A stretch of DNA of 64,000 nucleotides, from contig JANQMN010000058.1 of assembly GCA_028280065.1 (NCBI GenBank), positions 1 through 64,000 on the forward strand, in the 5' to 3' direction. The DNA is from Hahella sp. Lineage in GTDB: Bacteria; Pseudomonadota; Gammaproteobacteria; Pseudomonadales; Oleiphilaceae. Under the pieces are notes generated by a model. That model saw nothing but the letters and a program-made list of their open reading frames with translations, was not told where the DNA came from and ran no database searches. Shown one piece after another: positions 1 through 9,263 of the stretch. The translations under genes and the position numbers were made by a program. How positions within the stretch are numbered: position 1 is the first letter of the stretch; each line of letters starts with the position of its first letter.

Positions 1-50
1 GCAATCGCAACAACGTAGATGGCCCTTTAGCGGCTCGCCCTCCGGGTGGC

Positions 51-137
51 CCTCAGATTCACCACAATGGTGTTGCATTTCTTGGCAAGGTAGGCGACAT
101 TCCCGGCGAAATGCGCCTTATTGTGGCAAATCTGAGG
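51..137. repeat. Long imperfect inverted repeat
   Basis: The arms at 51-68 and 120-137 are reverse complements at 16 of 18 positions. A nested 7-bp pair (GCATTTC 75-81, GAAATGC 108-114) continues the stem inward. A short open frame runs across the region on the plus strand from the window edge to a TAA at 144-146, but I recognise no protein in it. It may be a mobile-element end or a folded non-coding repeat. Nothing else is seen in 1-218. Confidence 0.45.
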
Positions 138-218
138 ACCACTTAATGGGCTATCTATATGGGACACTACACTAGGTTTAAGAGTAGCCGAATCCGTATT
201 CTTGTGGGTGTTTAGTAG

Positions 219-389
219 TCATTCCTGGGGATTGTTTAGCTTTATGTACTCACGAACCGATTTCCGGCAACGCCCGCAGTCACTGCCGAGGCCGGTTTGA
301 CACCGTAGCTTCTGTAAGTTGCAGCAACCCTGCTGTAGTGCCTGGCGGATGTCTTTCTCGCTGATACCTTTACAAATACAGAGATACAT
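219..389 (-). CDS. Bfd-like [2Fe-2S] protein, nif-associated
   Basis: This 56-residue protein begins MYLCICKGIS and has the bacterioferritin-associated ferredoxin pattern: a CxC pair near the N-terminus and a CGRC pair near residue 39, with an LGSDCG stretch in the place of the usual G-x-G-xxCG. The four cysteines would hold one [2Fe-2S] cluster. It lies 25 bp downstream of the SIR2-like gene on the same strand, so the two probably form one operon driven by the sigma54 promoter at 1337-1352. Nif-linked Bfd proteins are thought to supply electrons or iron for nitrogenase metallocluster work. That role is inferred from context only. Confidence 0.82.
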   Translation of the reverse strand: MYLCICKGISEKDIRQALQQGCCNLQKLRCQTGLGSDCGRCRKSVREYIKLNNPQE

Positions 390-414
390 GACTGTTTGGC
401 CTTCCTTGAAGATC

Positions 415-1293
415 CTAAAGGATTTCTACTGCAGACCTGACCACAGAATCGGACCCGGTCGCCGTATTAACTAGTGATGGCCAGTCATCTTCAAGGATTT
501 CGATATTGCGGACTGCGCAAAAGCGTCGTTCTTTTTCGGTCGGATTAAGGATTAGCGCCCAACCGGCGGGTTCGCCTGCGCCGTAGACGATATCGCTTAC
601 CACCATCCTTTCGGTATCTCTTAAGAATCGCATTCCAAGCAGCAGATATTTTTTACCTTTACGGTAGTTTTTAAGAAATGCAGGAATGGCAAAGCCACCC
701 ATGAGTTCGGTGATATAGTCGACATAGTCAGCGTCCGCCGCAATATAGCTCGGTTCCGGTACCGGCGTTCCCATCGGCTTGAACAATACCGGCAGGTGAG
801 ACTCGACTTCCTCCAACCTAATAGGGTCGTACTTGGTTCCGTTATATCGGTACAATTTATACCGATAATCGGTTCCGGCGATTCGCGCAGTGCCTACCAC
901 TAGAATATGGTGAGTATCCTGATAACTTTCCTGCAACTGCACATCGCGGTTGATATCGATCACATAAGCAGGCTTCATTTCCGCCAGCCAGTTGTGTAGT
1001 TTTGAGCGTTGCCACTTCTTATCCCGGTAGGTTTCTGTCAGAAATCTTTCAACATAACTCCGGCCTTTTTTCAACTCCATGTTCATCGCGGCACGAGGGA
1101 ACTCGTACATCAACCGTGGTGCCATAGGCTGGCCGTTATTCATTGCCAATATCAGACTGTCACTGTCGGCAGGCAACCGCTCGTCACCGGTGATAGCTTT
1201 TACTTCCTGTAAGACGCCGGGACCCAAATAGGGAACGACGGAGCCATTCTTTATGCCATCGGTGATGGTTTTTAAGCAGTTATCGTTTGTCAT
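415..1293 (-). CDS. SIR2-like domain protein, nif-coregulated
   Basis: This 292-residue protein has an N-terminal VVPYLGPGV motif in place of the GAGxS NAD-binding loop of sirtuin-like proteins. Its C-terminal stretch LLLGMRFLRDTERM resembles the LLLGYSxRD signature of SIR2_2-type domains. No zinc-binding Cys pairs of classical sirtuins are seen. The family binds or hydrolyses NAD, or uses it for deacylation; the activity here is unknown. The gene is divergent from nifH, and a sigma54 promoter plus a NifA box lie just upstream, so it should be expressed with nitrogenase. The bfd-like gene follows. The start at 1293 is the first ATG after the promoter. Confidence 0.7.
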   Translation of the reverse strand: MTNDNCLKTITDGIKNGSVVPYLGPGVLQEVKAITGDERLPADSDSLILAMNNGQPMAPRLMYEFPRAAMNMELKKGRSYVERFLTETYRDKKWQRSKLHNWLAEMKPAYVIDINRDVQLQESYQDTHHILVVGTARIAGTDYRYKLYRYNGTKYDPIRLEEVESHLPVLFKPMGTPVPEPSYIAADADYVDYITELMGGFAIPAFLKNYRKGKKYLLLGMRFLRDTERMVVSDIVYGAGEPAGWALILNPTEKERRFCAVRNIEILEDDWPSLVNTATGSDSVVRSAVEIL

Positions 1294-1336
1294 CTATATC
1301 TCCAAGTCCAAGCTATACAGCACACAAGCCTGTGTC

Positions 1337-1352
1337 TGCAATATCCCTTCCA
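1337..1352 (-). promoter_or_regulatory. Sigma54 promoter of SIR2-bfd operon
   Basis: Read on the minus strand this is TGGAAGGGATATTGCA. GG and GC are separated by exactly 10 bases, as in the -24/-12 consensus TGGCAC-N5-TTGCA. The -12 element is 44 bp upstream of the SIR2-like start codon, and a NifA box lies about 95 bp further upstream. Confidence 0.78.
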
Positions 1353-1445
1353 TTGATCAGGTGTGTATAACTCTTTGTTTCGTCTAGTTATCTTGCACTT
1401 CAATGGTGACGAAAGATAAGCGAAGGAGCGATTCGGACATGACAA

Positions 1446-1461
1446 TGTCGGTTTTGGGACA
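1446..1461. promoter_or_regulatory. NifA upstream activator sequence
   Basis: TGTCGGTTTTGGGACA is a perfect TGT-N10-ACA. It lies about 95 bp upstream of the leftward -24 element and about 247 bp upstream of the rightward one. By spacing it should serve mainly the SIR2-bfd promoter. Confidence 0.72.
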
Positions 1462-1591
1462 AGTGTTTAGTGTTTCAGAGTGGTGAACTACCCAGCCTGT
1501 ACCGGGGTGAATCCAGGCAGCATTTCTCTCATGCCATTTATAAAGACATCCATGGATGGGAAGGAACTCCCGTAAAAAACCATTGTGGGTA

Positions 1592-1607
1592 TGTTGTCAT
1601 TCCAACA
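1592..1607. promoter_or_regulatory. NifA upstream activator sequence
   Basis: TGTTGTCATTCCAACA is a perfect TGT-N10-ACA. It ends about 100 bp upstream of the nifH -24 element, the usual distance for activation by DNA looping. Confidence 0.78.
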
Positions 1608-1705
1608 GAGGCTTCGGTGGCTTTGTTGTATAAGTGACGTACAGAGAAACCCGGATAGGTCCAATAAAGTATTTTAAAAACAATGGAATAGGATGTTGTT
1701 GTTAA

Positions 1706-2707
<1,002 letters not shown>

Positions 2708-2785
2708 GTCACCCACTTCTGGCTCGGTCGGGCATGGGGCGGATTAGCCTCTGCCTGCAACTCAACACTTATGAGGAGACAGACA

Positions 2786-4264
2786 ATGGCTGTCATGACA
2801 CGTGAAGAAACAGAAGCGCTTATTCAGGAAGTGCTGGAAGTCTATCCGGAGAAAGCGCAAAAGGATCGGGCAAAACACCTGACATCGAATGATCCTTCGC
2901 TGGAACAATCGAAGAAATGTATCACCTCCAACAAAAAGTCGTTACCAGGGGTAATGACGATTCGTGGTTGTGCCTACGCCGGTTCCAAAGGGGTTGTATG
3001 GGGTCCGATTAAGGACATGATTCATATCTCCCATGGCCCGGTAGGCTGTGGCCAGTATTCCCGGGCAGGACGCCGTAACTATTACATTGGCTCGACGGGT
3101 GTGAACACCTATGTGACGATGAACTTTACCTCCGATTTCCAGGAAAAGGATATCGTGTTCGGTGGTGACAAAAAGCTGGACAAGCTGATTGATGAGGTGG
3201 AGACCCTGTTTCCGCTGAACAAAGGCATCACCATACAGTCGGAATGTCCCATTGGTCTGATTGGAGACGATATCGAAGCCGTCTCCAAAAAGAAAAATAA
3301 GGAAATTGGCAAAACCGTTGTGCCGGTGCGCTGCGAAGGATTTCGCGGTGTATCTCAGTCGTTAGGACACCACATTGCCAATGACGCGGTCAGAGATTGG
3401 GCATTGGATGCGCGGGACGATGACGATACGTTTGCGCAAACGGCCTATGACGTCGCGATCATCGGTGACTACAACATTGGTGGCGATGCCTGGTCCTCAA
3501 GGATCCTACTGGAAGAAATGGGCTTGCGGGTGGTTGCCCAGTGGTCCGGCGATGGTTCCATATCGGAAATCGAGCTGACACCCAAGGTTAAACTGAATCT
3601 GGTGCATTGCTACCGGTCGATGAACTATATCTCTCGCCACATGGAAGAGAAGTACAACATTCCCTGGATTGAATACAATTTCTTTGGACCGACCAAGACC
3701 ATTGAATCGCTACGCAAAATTGCTGCTCAGTTTGACGAGTCCATCCAGAAAAAATGCGAGGAAGTCATCGCCAAATATGAGCCGGAGTGGCAGGCAGTCG
3801 TGGATAAGTATCGTCCGCGTCTGGAAGGCAAGCGGGTCATGCTATATGTTGGCGGTCTGCGTCCTCGTCACGTCATTGGTGCGTATGAAGACCTTGGCAT
3901 GGAAGTTGTGGGAACCGGTTATGAGTTCGGACACAACGATGACTACGACCGCACTCTCAAGGAAATGGGCGATTCCACGCTGCTATACGACGATGTGACC
4001 GGCTATGAGTTTGAAGAGTTCGTGAAGCGCGTTAAGCCGGATCTGATCGGTTCCGGGATCAAGGAAAAATATATCTTCCAGAAGATGGGCGTACCCTTCC
4101 GGCAGATGCACTCTTGGGATTATTCAGGCCCCTACCATGGCTTTGACGGTTTTGCGATCTTTGCCAAAGACATGGATATGACGCTGAACAACCCTTGCTG
4201 GAAAAAGTTGAAAGCCCCCTGGGTGGCGAACGACGCTGAAGAAACCGTCGCTGCGGAAGCATAA
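2786..4264 (+). CDS. nifD: Nitrogenase MoFe protein alpha chain
   Basis: NifD (492 residues, the family's usual length) pairs with NifK in the alpha2beta2 MoFe protein that reduces N2. P-cluster cysteines appear in TIRGCAYAG (Cys62), [14 protein letters not shown] (about 88) and [12 protein letters not shown] (about 154). FeMo-co ligands are the Cys in [16 protein letters not shown] (about 275) and the His in [16 protein letters not shown] (about 442). The chosen ATG at 2786 (MAVMTREE) follows GAGGAG by 7 nt; an upstream in-frame ATG at 2771 overlaps that ribosome-binding site and is unlikely. It lies 78 bp after nifH. Confidence 0.98.
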   Translation: MAVMTREETEALIQEVLEVYPEKAQKDRAKHLTSNDPSLEQSKKCITSNKKSLPGVMTIRGCAYAGSKGVVWGPIKDMIHISHGPVGCGQYSRAGRRNYYIGSTGVNTYVTMNFTSDFQEKDIVFGGDKKLDKLIDEVETLFPLNKGITIQSECPIGLIGDDIEAVSKKKNKEIGKTVVPVRCEGFRGVSQSLGHHIANDAVRDWALDARDDDDTFAQTAYDVAIIGDYNIGGDAWSSRILLEEMGLRVVAQWSGDGSISEIELTPKVKLNLVHCYRSMNYISRHMEEKYNIPWIEYNFFGPTKTIESLRKIAAQFDESIQKKCEEVIAKYEPEWQAVVDKYRPRLEGKRVMLYVGGLRPRHVIGAYEDLGMEVVGTGYEFGHNDDYDRTLKEMGDSTLLYDDVTGYEFEEFVKRVKPDLIGSGIKEKYIFQKMGVPFRQMHSWDYSGPYHGFDGFAIFAKDMDMTLNNPCWKKLKAPWVANDAEETVAAEA

Positions 4265-4275
4265 CCACAAGCGAA

Positions 4276-4340
4276 GTAGGGCGCTTGATTTTGTCAGCGC
4301 CTTACTGAACCAGAACCACATCTGGCGGACCCAGGTCCGC
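4276..4340 (+). other. Two hairpins between nifD and nifK
   Basis: One inverted repeat pairs GTAGGGCGCT (4276-4285) with AGCGCCTTAC (4296-4305), almost perfectly. A second is perfect: GCGGAC (4325-4330) with GTCCGC (4335-4340). Neither has a T-run, so they look like mRNA processing or stabilising structures, not terminators. Confidence 0.5.
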
Positions 4341-4397
4341 TAACACTTACACCTGATCCAGTGTCCACGGATTTGTGGCATGGAAGGAGAGAGTTAA

Positions 4398-5969
4398 ATG
4401 AGCCAGCATGTTGAAGACATCAAACCGAGTTATCCTCTATTTCGCGATGAGGATTACAAAGATTCTTTGAAGGCCAAGCGGGATGCATTTGAAGAAGCGC
4501 ATTCGCAGGAAAAAATTGAAGAAGTATTTCAGTGGACCACTTCGGAAGAATACAAAGAGCTGAACTTTAAACGGGAAGCCTTGACGATTAACCCAGCGAA
4601 AGCTTGTCAGCCGTTAGGAGCCGTACTCTGTTCCCTGGGCTTCGAAAAGACCATGCCTTATGTCCATGGCAGCCAGGGTTGTGTTGCCTATTTCCGAACC
4701 TATTTCAACCGCCACTTTAAAGAGCCTGTTGCATGCGTATCGGATTCCATGACCGAAGACGCAGCCGTTTTTGGTGGCCAGCAGAATATGAAAGACGGCT
4801 TGGAAAACTGCAAGGCTATCTATAAGCCTGACATGATTGCCGTTTCGACCACCTGTATGGCGGAAGTCATCGGTGACGACCTGAATGCCTTCATCGGCAA
4901 CTCCAAGAAAGAAGGGCATATTCCGGAAGACTATCCCACGCCATTTGCCCACACACCAAGTTTTGTGGGTAGCCATGTCACCGGCTGGGATAACATGTTT
5001 GAGGGGATTGCGCGCTACTTTACTCTGAACAACATGGAAGACAAGGAAGTCGGCAGCAATGGCAAAATCAATATCGTGCCTGGCTTTGAAACCTACCTCG
5101 GCAATTACCGGGTAATGAAGCGGATGATGAACGAGATGGGTGTGGATTACTCACTCTTGTCCGATCCGGAGGAAGTGCTGGATACCCCTGCCGACGGTGA
5201 GTTTCGTCTATATTCAGGCGGCACCACCCAGGATGAAATCAAGGATGCGCCCAATGCGCTGGATACATTCCTGCTGACGCCTTGGCAGCTGACCAAGACC
5301 AAGAAGTTTGTAAAGAATACTTGGAAGCAGGAAGCCACCGCGATCAATATCCCAATGGGATTGGATTGGACCGACGAGTTTCTGATGGAAGTCAGCAGGG
5401 TGACCGGCAAGCCCATTCCCGCATCCTTGGCCAAAGAGCGTGGACGTCTGGTCGATATGATGACCGACTCCCACACCTGGCTGCATGGTAAGAAGTTTGC
5501 CCTGTGGGGTGATCCGGATTTCGTGATGGGACTCTCGAAGTTTCTGATGGAACTCGGTGCGGAACCGACCCATATACTTTGCAACAACGGCAACAAGCGC
5601 TGGCGCAAGGCCATGGATAAGATGCTGGCTGAAAGCCCTTATGGCGCTAACAGTGAAGTCCATATCGGTAAGGATCTTTGGCATATGCGGTCGCTGGTAT
5701 TTACCAACAAGCCAGATTTTATGATCGGTAACTCCTACGGCAAGTTCATCCAGCGGGATACTTTGCACAAAGGCAAGGAGTTTGAAGTACCCTTGATTCG
5801 TATCGGTTTCCCGATCTTCGATCGCCACCACTTGCACCGTCAAACCACGCTTGGTTACGAAGGCGCCATGCAGATTCTGACAACCCTGGTGAACTCGGTT
5901 CTGGAGCGGTTGGACGATGAAACACGCGGTATGCAGACCACTGACTATAACTACGATTTGGTGCGTTAA
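4398..5969 (+). CDS. nifK: Nitrogenase MoFe protein beta chain
   Basis: NifK (523 residues, as in Azotobacter) carries the other half of the P-cluster. Signature stretches are NPAKACQPLGAVLCSLGFE, HGSQGCVAYFR and VSTTCMAEVIGDD, which hold the P-cluster cysteines, and near the C-terminus GFPIFDRHHLHRQTTLGYEG. AAGGAGAGAG lies just upstream of the ATG. It follows nifD by 133 bp, a spacer with two hairpins. A large hairpin and a MITE-like element follow the gene. Confidence 0.98.
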   Translation: MSQHVEDIKPSYPLFRDEDYKDSLKAKRDAFEEAHSQEKIEEVFQWTTSEEYKELNFKREALTINPAKACQPLGAVLCSLGFEKTMPYVHGSQGCVAYFRTYFNRHFKEPVACVSDSMTEDAAVFGGQQNMKDGLENCKAIYKPDMIAVSTTCMAEVIGDDLNAFIGNSKKEGHIPEDYPTPFAHTPSFVGSHVTGWDNMFEGIARYFTLNNMEDKEVGSNGKINIVPGFETYLGNYRVMKRMMNEMGVDYSLLSDPEEVLDTPADGEFRLYSGGTTQDEIKDAPNALDTFLLTPWQLTKTKKFVKNTWKQEATAINIPMGLDWTDEFLMEVSRVTGKPIPASLAKERGRLVDMMTDSHTWLHGKKFALWGDPDFVMGLSKFLMELGAEPTHILCNNGNKRWRKAMDKMLAESPYGANSEVHIGKDLWHMRSLVFTNKPDFMIGNSYGKFIQRDTLHKGKEFEVPLIRIGFPIFDRHHLHRQTTLGYEGAMQILTTLVNSVLERLDDETRGMQTTDYNYDLVR

Positions 5970-5999
5970 TTCGCAGGGTTATTAGTTGAGTATGTGAGG

Positions 6000-6043
6000 A
6001 CTTTCCCTGGTAGTTCCTGAACTGGAAATCCATCAGGGAAAGT
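6000..6043 (+). terminator. Hairpin after nifK (attenuator or processing site)
   Basis: ACTTTCCCTG (6000-6009) pairs perfectly with CAGGGAAAGT (6034-6043), and the loop holds a further TTCC/GGAA pair. No clear T-run follows, so it may lower read-through from nifHDK into nifT, or protect the nifHDK message. Confidence 0.55.
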
Positions 6044-6054
6044 TCATTTAAATT

Positions 6055-6180
6055 GAGGTTCTTGCAAAATTACTTGGTGCGGTAGGGTGCGCCATGCGCA
6101 CCATTTTCCCGATCTTAAGATTGACATGGTGTGCATGGCGCATCCTACGGATACATCCTGTGGAGTTATGCAAGTTCCTC
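6055..6180. mobile_element. MITE-like element, copy 1 (inside nif operon)
   Basis: This 126-bp element has inverted ends: GAGGTTCTTGCAAAAT on the left, GAGGAACTTGCATAAC read inward from the right. AATT flanks both sides (6051-6054 and 6181-6184), a possible target duplication. Its core is itself palindromic: GTGCGCCATGCGCACC faces ATGGTGTGCATGGCGC. The core and ends recur at 60661-60791, and the ends recur at 24806-24975. It has no coding capacity and would need a transposase elsewhere. Confidence 0.65.
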
Positions 6181-6215
6181 AATTGTCTGAATTAGCCCTC
6201 AATTGTCTGAATTAG
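6178..6215. repeat. Two tandem 18-bp repeats before nifT
   Basis: CTCAATTGTCTGAATTAG occurs at 6178-6195 and again at 6198-6215, with a 20-bp period. The first copy overlaps the right end of the MITE-like element, so it may be a by-product of the insertion. Confidence 0.7.
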
Positions 6216-6227
6216 AAAGGTATCGTT

Positions 6228-6446
6228 ATGCCAAACGTTATGATTCGTCGCAATGACGAAGGAAAGCTCACTCTGTACGTGGCGAAAAAGGATCTGGAAG
6301 ACGTCATCGTGCACATGGAAAAGGATGGGGCCGATGGTTGGGGTGGAAATGTCGAGCTCGCTGACGGTTCGAGTTATTACCTCGACCCGCTGGATTCCGA
6401 ACCCAAACTCCCCATCACGCTCCGCGCCCGCCGAGGCCAAAGCTGA
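6228..6446 (+). CDS. nifT: NifT/FixU family protein
   Basis: This 72-residue protein starts MPNVMIRRNDEG and contains YVAKKDLEDVIV, WGGNVELADG and YLDP, the NifT/FixU signatures. The protein is small and cytoplasmic; its precise role is unclear and it is often dispensable. GAAAGG lies upstream of the ATG. It sits between nifK and nifY, the Azotobacter-type position, but is separated from nifK by 258 bp that hold a hairpin and a MITE-like element. Confidence 0.93.
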   Translation: MPNVMIRRNDEGKLTLYVAKKDLEDVIVHMEKDGADGWGGNVELADGSSYYLDPLDSEPKLPITLRARRGQS

Positions 6447-6469
6447 TCAGCCAGAAAATGAGGTAGTCT

Positions 6470-7204
6470 ATGGAACATTCATCGCCCGTTCGTAGTCACG
6501 CGCCAGAACAAGCCGGTATTGCCCCTGATATCGCGTTGAGTATTGCTCTGGCTGCCCGAACCTTACCTGAGGTGGAAATTCGGGATTTGCTATCCGGGAT
6601 TATCTCCTTGGTCGGCGAACCCCTGACCAAGGCAAAGTTGACTAAATTGAAAGTCAGCAAACTGAAGCAATTAGGTTGTCTTGAAGAGGTTGATGTTTCT
6701 TACCTAAAAGAAGCGCTGGCCATTTTGAAAGGCAGGGGAATTGAGCAGTCCAGCGAACCTTTGCCCCAAATTGAAAAGTGGCAGGGAGACCTGGAGCAAG
6801 GTTCTATCTTTGTGGCTTGCGCTTCGAATACCAGTGATCAAATCGATGGGCATTTTGGTTCCTGCACCAGATTCCTGATCTATCGCTTGTCCAGTGCCGA
6901 GAAACGTCTGGTCGATATTCGCGTACCCGGCCCGGTTGATGAAGGTGAAGATAAAAATGCCCTGCGGGCTGCACTCTTGAAAGATTGTCAGGTACTTTAT
7001 ACCGTCTCTATTGGCGGTCCTGCAGCGGCAAAGGTCGTTCGTGCGGGATTACATCCGGTTAAGTTGCCTGCTGGCGGTAGCGCCCCAGAAATTCTCTTGC
7101 GACTGCAATCGACTATCGCCAATTCGCCGCCACCCTGGTTGGCGAAGGCGATGGGATTCGCGCCAGAGGACCGCGTGCGCTTTCGGGAAGGGGCAACGGC
7201 ATGA
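6470..7204 (+). CDS. nifY: NifY, FeMo-co/apo-dinitrogenase binding protein
   Basis: This 244-residue protein has a helical N-terminal domain (about 15-100), as in NafY/NifY, and a C-terminal NifX/NifB-type cofactor-binding domain (about 115-225) with VACASNTSDQIDGHFGSC and the PPWLAKAMGF ending. Family members hold apo-dinitrogenase or carry FeMo-co to it. The stop overlaps the next start in ATGA, so translation is coupled. Confidence 0.92.
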   Translation: MEHSSPVRSHAPEQAGIAPDIALSIALAARTLPEVEIRDLLSGIISLVGEPLTKAKLTKLKVSKLKQLGCLEEVDVSYLKEALAILKGRGIEQSSEPLPQIEKWQGDLEQGSIFVACASNTSDQIDGHFGSCTRFLIYRLSSAEKRLVDIRVPGPVDEGEDKNALRAALLKDCQVLYTVSIGGPAAAKVVRAGLHPVKLPAGGSAPEILLRLQSTIANSPPPWLAKAMGFAPEDRVRFREGATA

Positions 7205-7470
7205 TCGAACCGAGTCTACTGCAGCGGGTTGTTGACCTGGCAAATGCCAATGGGCTCAATGACGCACTTATCACGGAACTCCGCCAGGAATTCACAGGTG
7301 TGCATTTTACCCTGTGCATGGAGGATGATATGGACAGTGCCCGACCGGTGCGGGAAGAAAAGGAATTTAATCTCTACCTGGTGGATTCATCCAATCACTG
7401 TTCAAAGCTGACGAATGATCCGGAGCGGGCTTCCGGTGTTGTGCTAGCCGAGATCATGGAAGATGACTAA
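7201..7470 (+). CDS. DUF6129-like nif-associated protein
   Basis: This 89-residue acidic protein (MIEPSLLQRVVDLANANGL...) matches by position and size the small protein between nifY and lrv in Azotobacter-type clusters. No motif indicates chemistry. It overlaps nifY by 4 bp and lrv by 8 bp, so nifY, this gene and lrv are translationally coupled. The DUF name is from memory and is less certain than the nif association. Confidence 0.75.
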   Translation: MIEPSLLQRVVDLANANGLNDALITELRQEFTGVHFTLCMEDDMDSARPVREEKEFNLYLVDSSNHCSKLTNDPERASGVVLAEIMEDD

Positions 7471-8224
7471 GGTTTTCGAACCTGATGATTTAACGCCGAT
7501 TGCCGATTGCCGACATTGTTCGCATCGGCAGCGGCTGCTGTTATCTGGAAAGTGTGCGCCCGGTGATGCCTGTGTGGTGGCAGAAAGTGGGCGTCAGATA
7601 GACCGGTTTTTTCGGCGCAATCCGGAGCTCTCCGTTCAGTATCTGAGGGATCGTTTTTGGGAACGCAGGGCCATCGCGGTTCGATACGCACCAGTGCCGG
7701 ATCTAGGTAGTTTGATTCACGACCCGGACGAAGCGGTGCGCCGCGCCGTTGCTTACCGCCTTCCCCGAGAGGAACTACTCGCCATGGTGGACGACCCGGA
7801 CAGAGAGGTCAGAATCACTGTCGCAGACCGGCTACCGCTTGCTCTTTTAGAGCAGTTGGCGAATGACCCGGATTACCTGGTGAGAGCCTACGTCGCTCAG
7901 AGACTACCGCCGGGGCGACTGTTTCGACTGATCCGTGATCCCGACCGCCAAGTGCGTAAACTGGTTGCTAACCGTCTGCCTGAGATTAGTCTTGGGTTAA
8001 TGATCGATGATCCCGAACCCGAGATTCGCCGGGTTGTCGCTGCCCGATGCCAAGAGGATGATTTGCTTCAGTTGTTTCAGGACGAGGATTGGACAGTGCG
8101 CCTGGCCGTGGCTGAACGCACGCCACTTTCAGAATTGCATAGGCTGAGAAAAGATCCCGATCTTGAGGTGAGAAAACGAGTAGAAGAACGCTTGGAGGAG
8201 TTCAATATTGATGATTCAGACTAG
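7463..8224 (+). CDS. Leucine-rich repeat variant (LRV) Fe-S protein
   Basis: This 253-residue protein has an N-terminal cysteine cluster (C16, C19, C31, C37), the [4Fe-4S] module of Azotobacter LRV protein. Seven 24-residue helical repeats follow from about residue 75; their core is DPDxxVRxxVAxRLP. Its role in nitrogen fixation is unknown; the repeats suggest a protein-binding scaffold. It ends in TAG at 8222-8224. The reading frame then stays open, without another stop, through draT. Confidence 0.93.
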   Translation: MTKVFEPDDLTPIADCRHCSHRQRLLLSGKCAPGDACVVAESGRQIDRFFRRNPELSVQYLRDRFWERRAIAVRYAPVPDLGSLIHDPDEAVRRAVAYRLPREELLAMVDDPDREVRITVADRLPLALLEQLANDPDYLVRAYVAQRLPPGRLFRLIRDPDRQVRKLVANRLPEISLGLMIDDPEPEIRRVVAARCQEDDLLQLFQDEDWTVRLAVAERTPLSELHRLRKDPDLEVRKRVEERLEEFNIDDSD

Positions 8225-8329
8225 ACTCGCAAAGTAGGCTCGGCTCTGAACACTTCTTCGTACTCGATAGATGAACATCTGCCGCCTTCTAAACCAGAAG
8301 CAACACTCCCGCGAACGGCCAGGTTATCC

Positions 8330-9112
8330 ATTAACCGTTGCAATCTACCCGTAGTAATTCTTGGTAGCCTTACCTTTCAGCAAAATCCAACACCATTAAC
8401 CATCGACGGGGTTTATGAGTTGCATAGCCAGCTTTTTCTGGCGCTGGATGCGCTTTCAACAACCCTGGAACGCGCGACCAATTTTCATGATTACATGTGC
8501 TCCTGCTTCTTGCTGGACAATCCCGAAGAAGCGGGTTTCGATCCTGTCAGTTCTGGAAAACAGCGCCACAAATTGGACTATTTGCGCCTGTTACGAGGCT
8601 GGATGTTTGATGCGGACAGCCAGGAAGGCGCCGTTATGAAAGGCTGGGTGGAATCTCGGTTCGGGTTGGTTACGCGAAATCACTCCGGCCCGACTATCGA
8701 GCCGGATTCTGAAGCCTTTCTCCGATTCACTCAAGCGAGGGTCAGTGGACTATACAACACCAACGGTCTGGAAGCGCAGTTGGATTTGCTCTTCGCTTAT
8801 TGTCAATATGAGCTAACGAGACGCAAGTTGGGGAGCATGCATCTCACCTTGTACCGGGGAGTCAATCGGCTGAACCAACATGAGGTTCTTTGGCGAAACG
8901 CTGATAAAGAGTTGGTGTTATTGCTGAATAATCTGAACTCGTTTACTGACGACCTGGAGTATGCCGGTACTTTTGGCGATTATATTTTGAGAGTCAGTGT
9001 TCCACTGACAAAATTGCTGTTTTTTCCCGGATTGCTTCCAGGTGTGTTGCGAGGGGAGGGCGAGTATTTGGTGCTTGGTGGTGTTTATCGGGTGAGTTGG
9101 TCGACATTGTAG
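8330..9112 (+). CDS. draT: DraT, NAD+-dinitrogen-reductase ADP-ribosyltransferase; start unclear
   Basis: DraT switches off nitrogenase by ADP-ribosylating an Arg of NifH. Visible are NRCNLPVVILGSLTFQ, LRGWMFDADSQEGAV, KGWVESRFGL, LTLYRG (catalytic Arg), LNNLNSFT and GEGEYLVLGG (the R, S and E elements). The frame is open from the lrv TAG with no ATG, GTG or TTG until TTG at 8420, which would remove about 30 conserved residues. I place the start at ATT 8330 (Ile before NRCNLP), which has AGGT 5 nt upstream. Alternatives are amber read-through from lrv, CTG at 8246 or 8279, or a lost start such as ATA 8267. No draG is in the window. Confidence 0.85.
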   Translation: MNRCNLPVVILGSLTFQQNPTPLTIDGVYELHSQLFLALDALSTTLERATNFHDYMCSCFLLDNPEEAGFDPVSSGKQRHKLDYLRLLRGWMFDADSQEGAVMKGWVESRFGLVTRNHSGPTIEPDSEAFLRFTQARVSGLYNTNGLEAQLDLLFAYCQYELTRRKLGSMHLTLYRGVNRLNQHEVLWRNADKELVLLLNNLNSFTDDLEYAGTFGDYILRVSVPLTKLLFFPGLLPGVLRGEGEYLVLGGVYRVSWSTL

Positions 9113-9263
9113 TTGTGGTTTCTTGGGGTGGTTTGTTGCTTTAGCGGTCGTTGAAGATAGCAATACTGTAATTCAGGTTCCGATAGATAGCAGACCGTTA
9201 CTTCATATTTGTAGACGCCTCGCGCACGCTGTTTTGTCTATTCCCTGAAGGGGAAATGGCATA

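Noticed and set aside
8420..9112. draT starting at TTG 8420
   Set aside because: It would remove the conserved NRCNLP and VILGSLTFQ segments that are clearly encoded in frame upstream.
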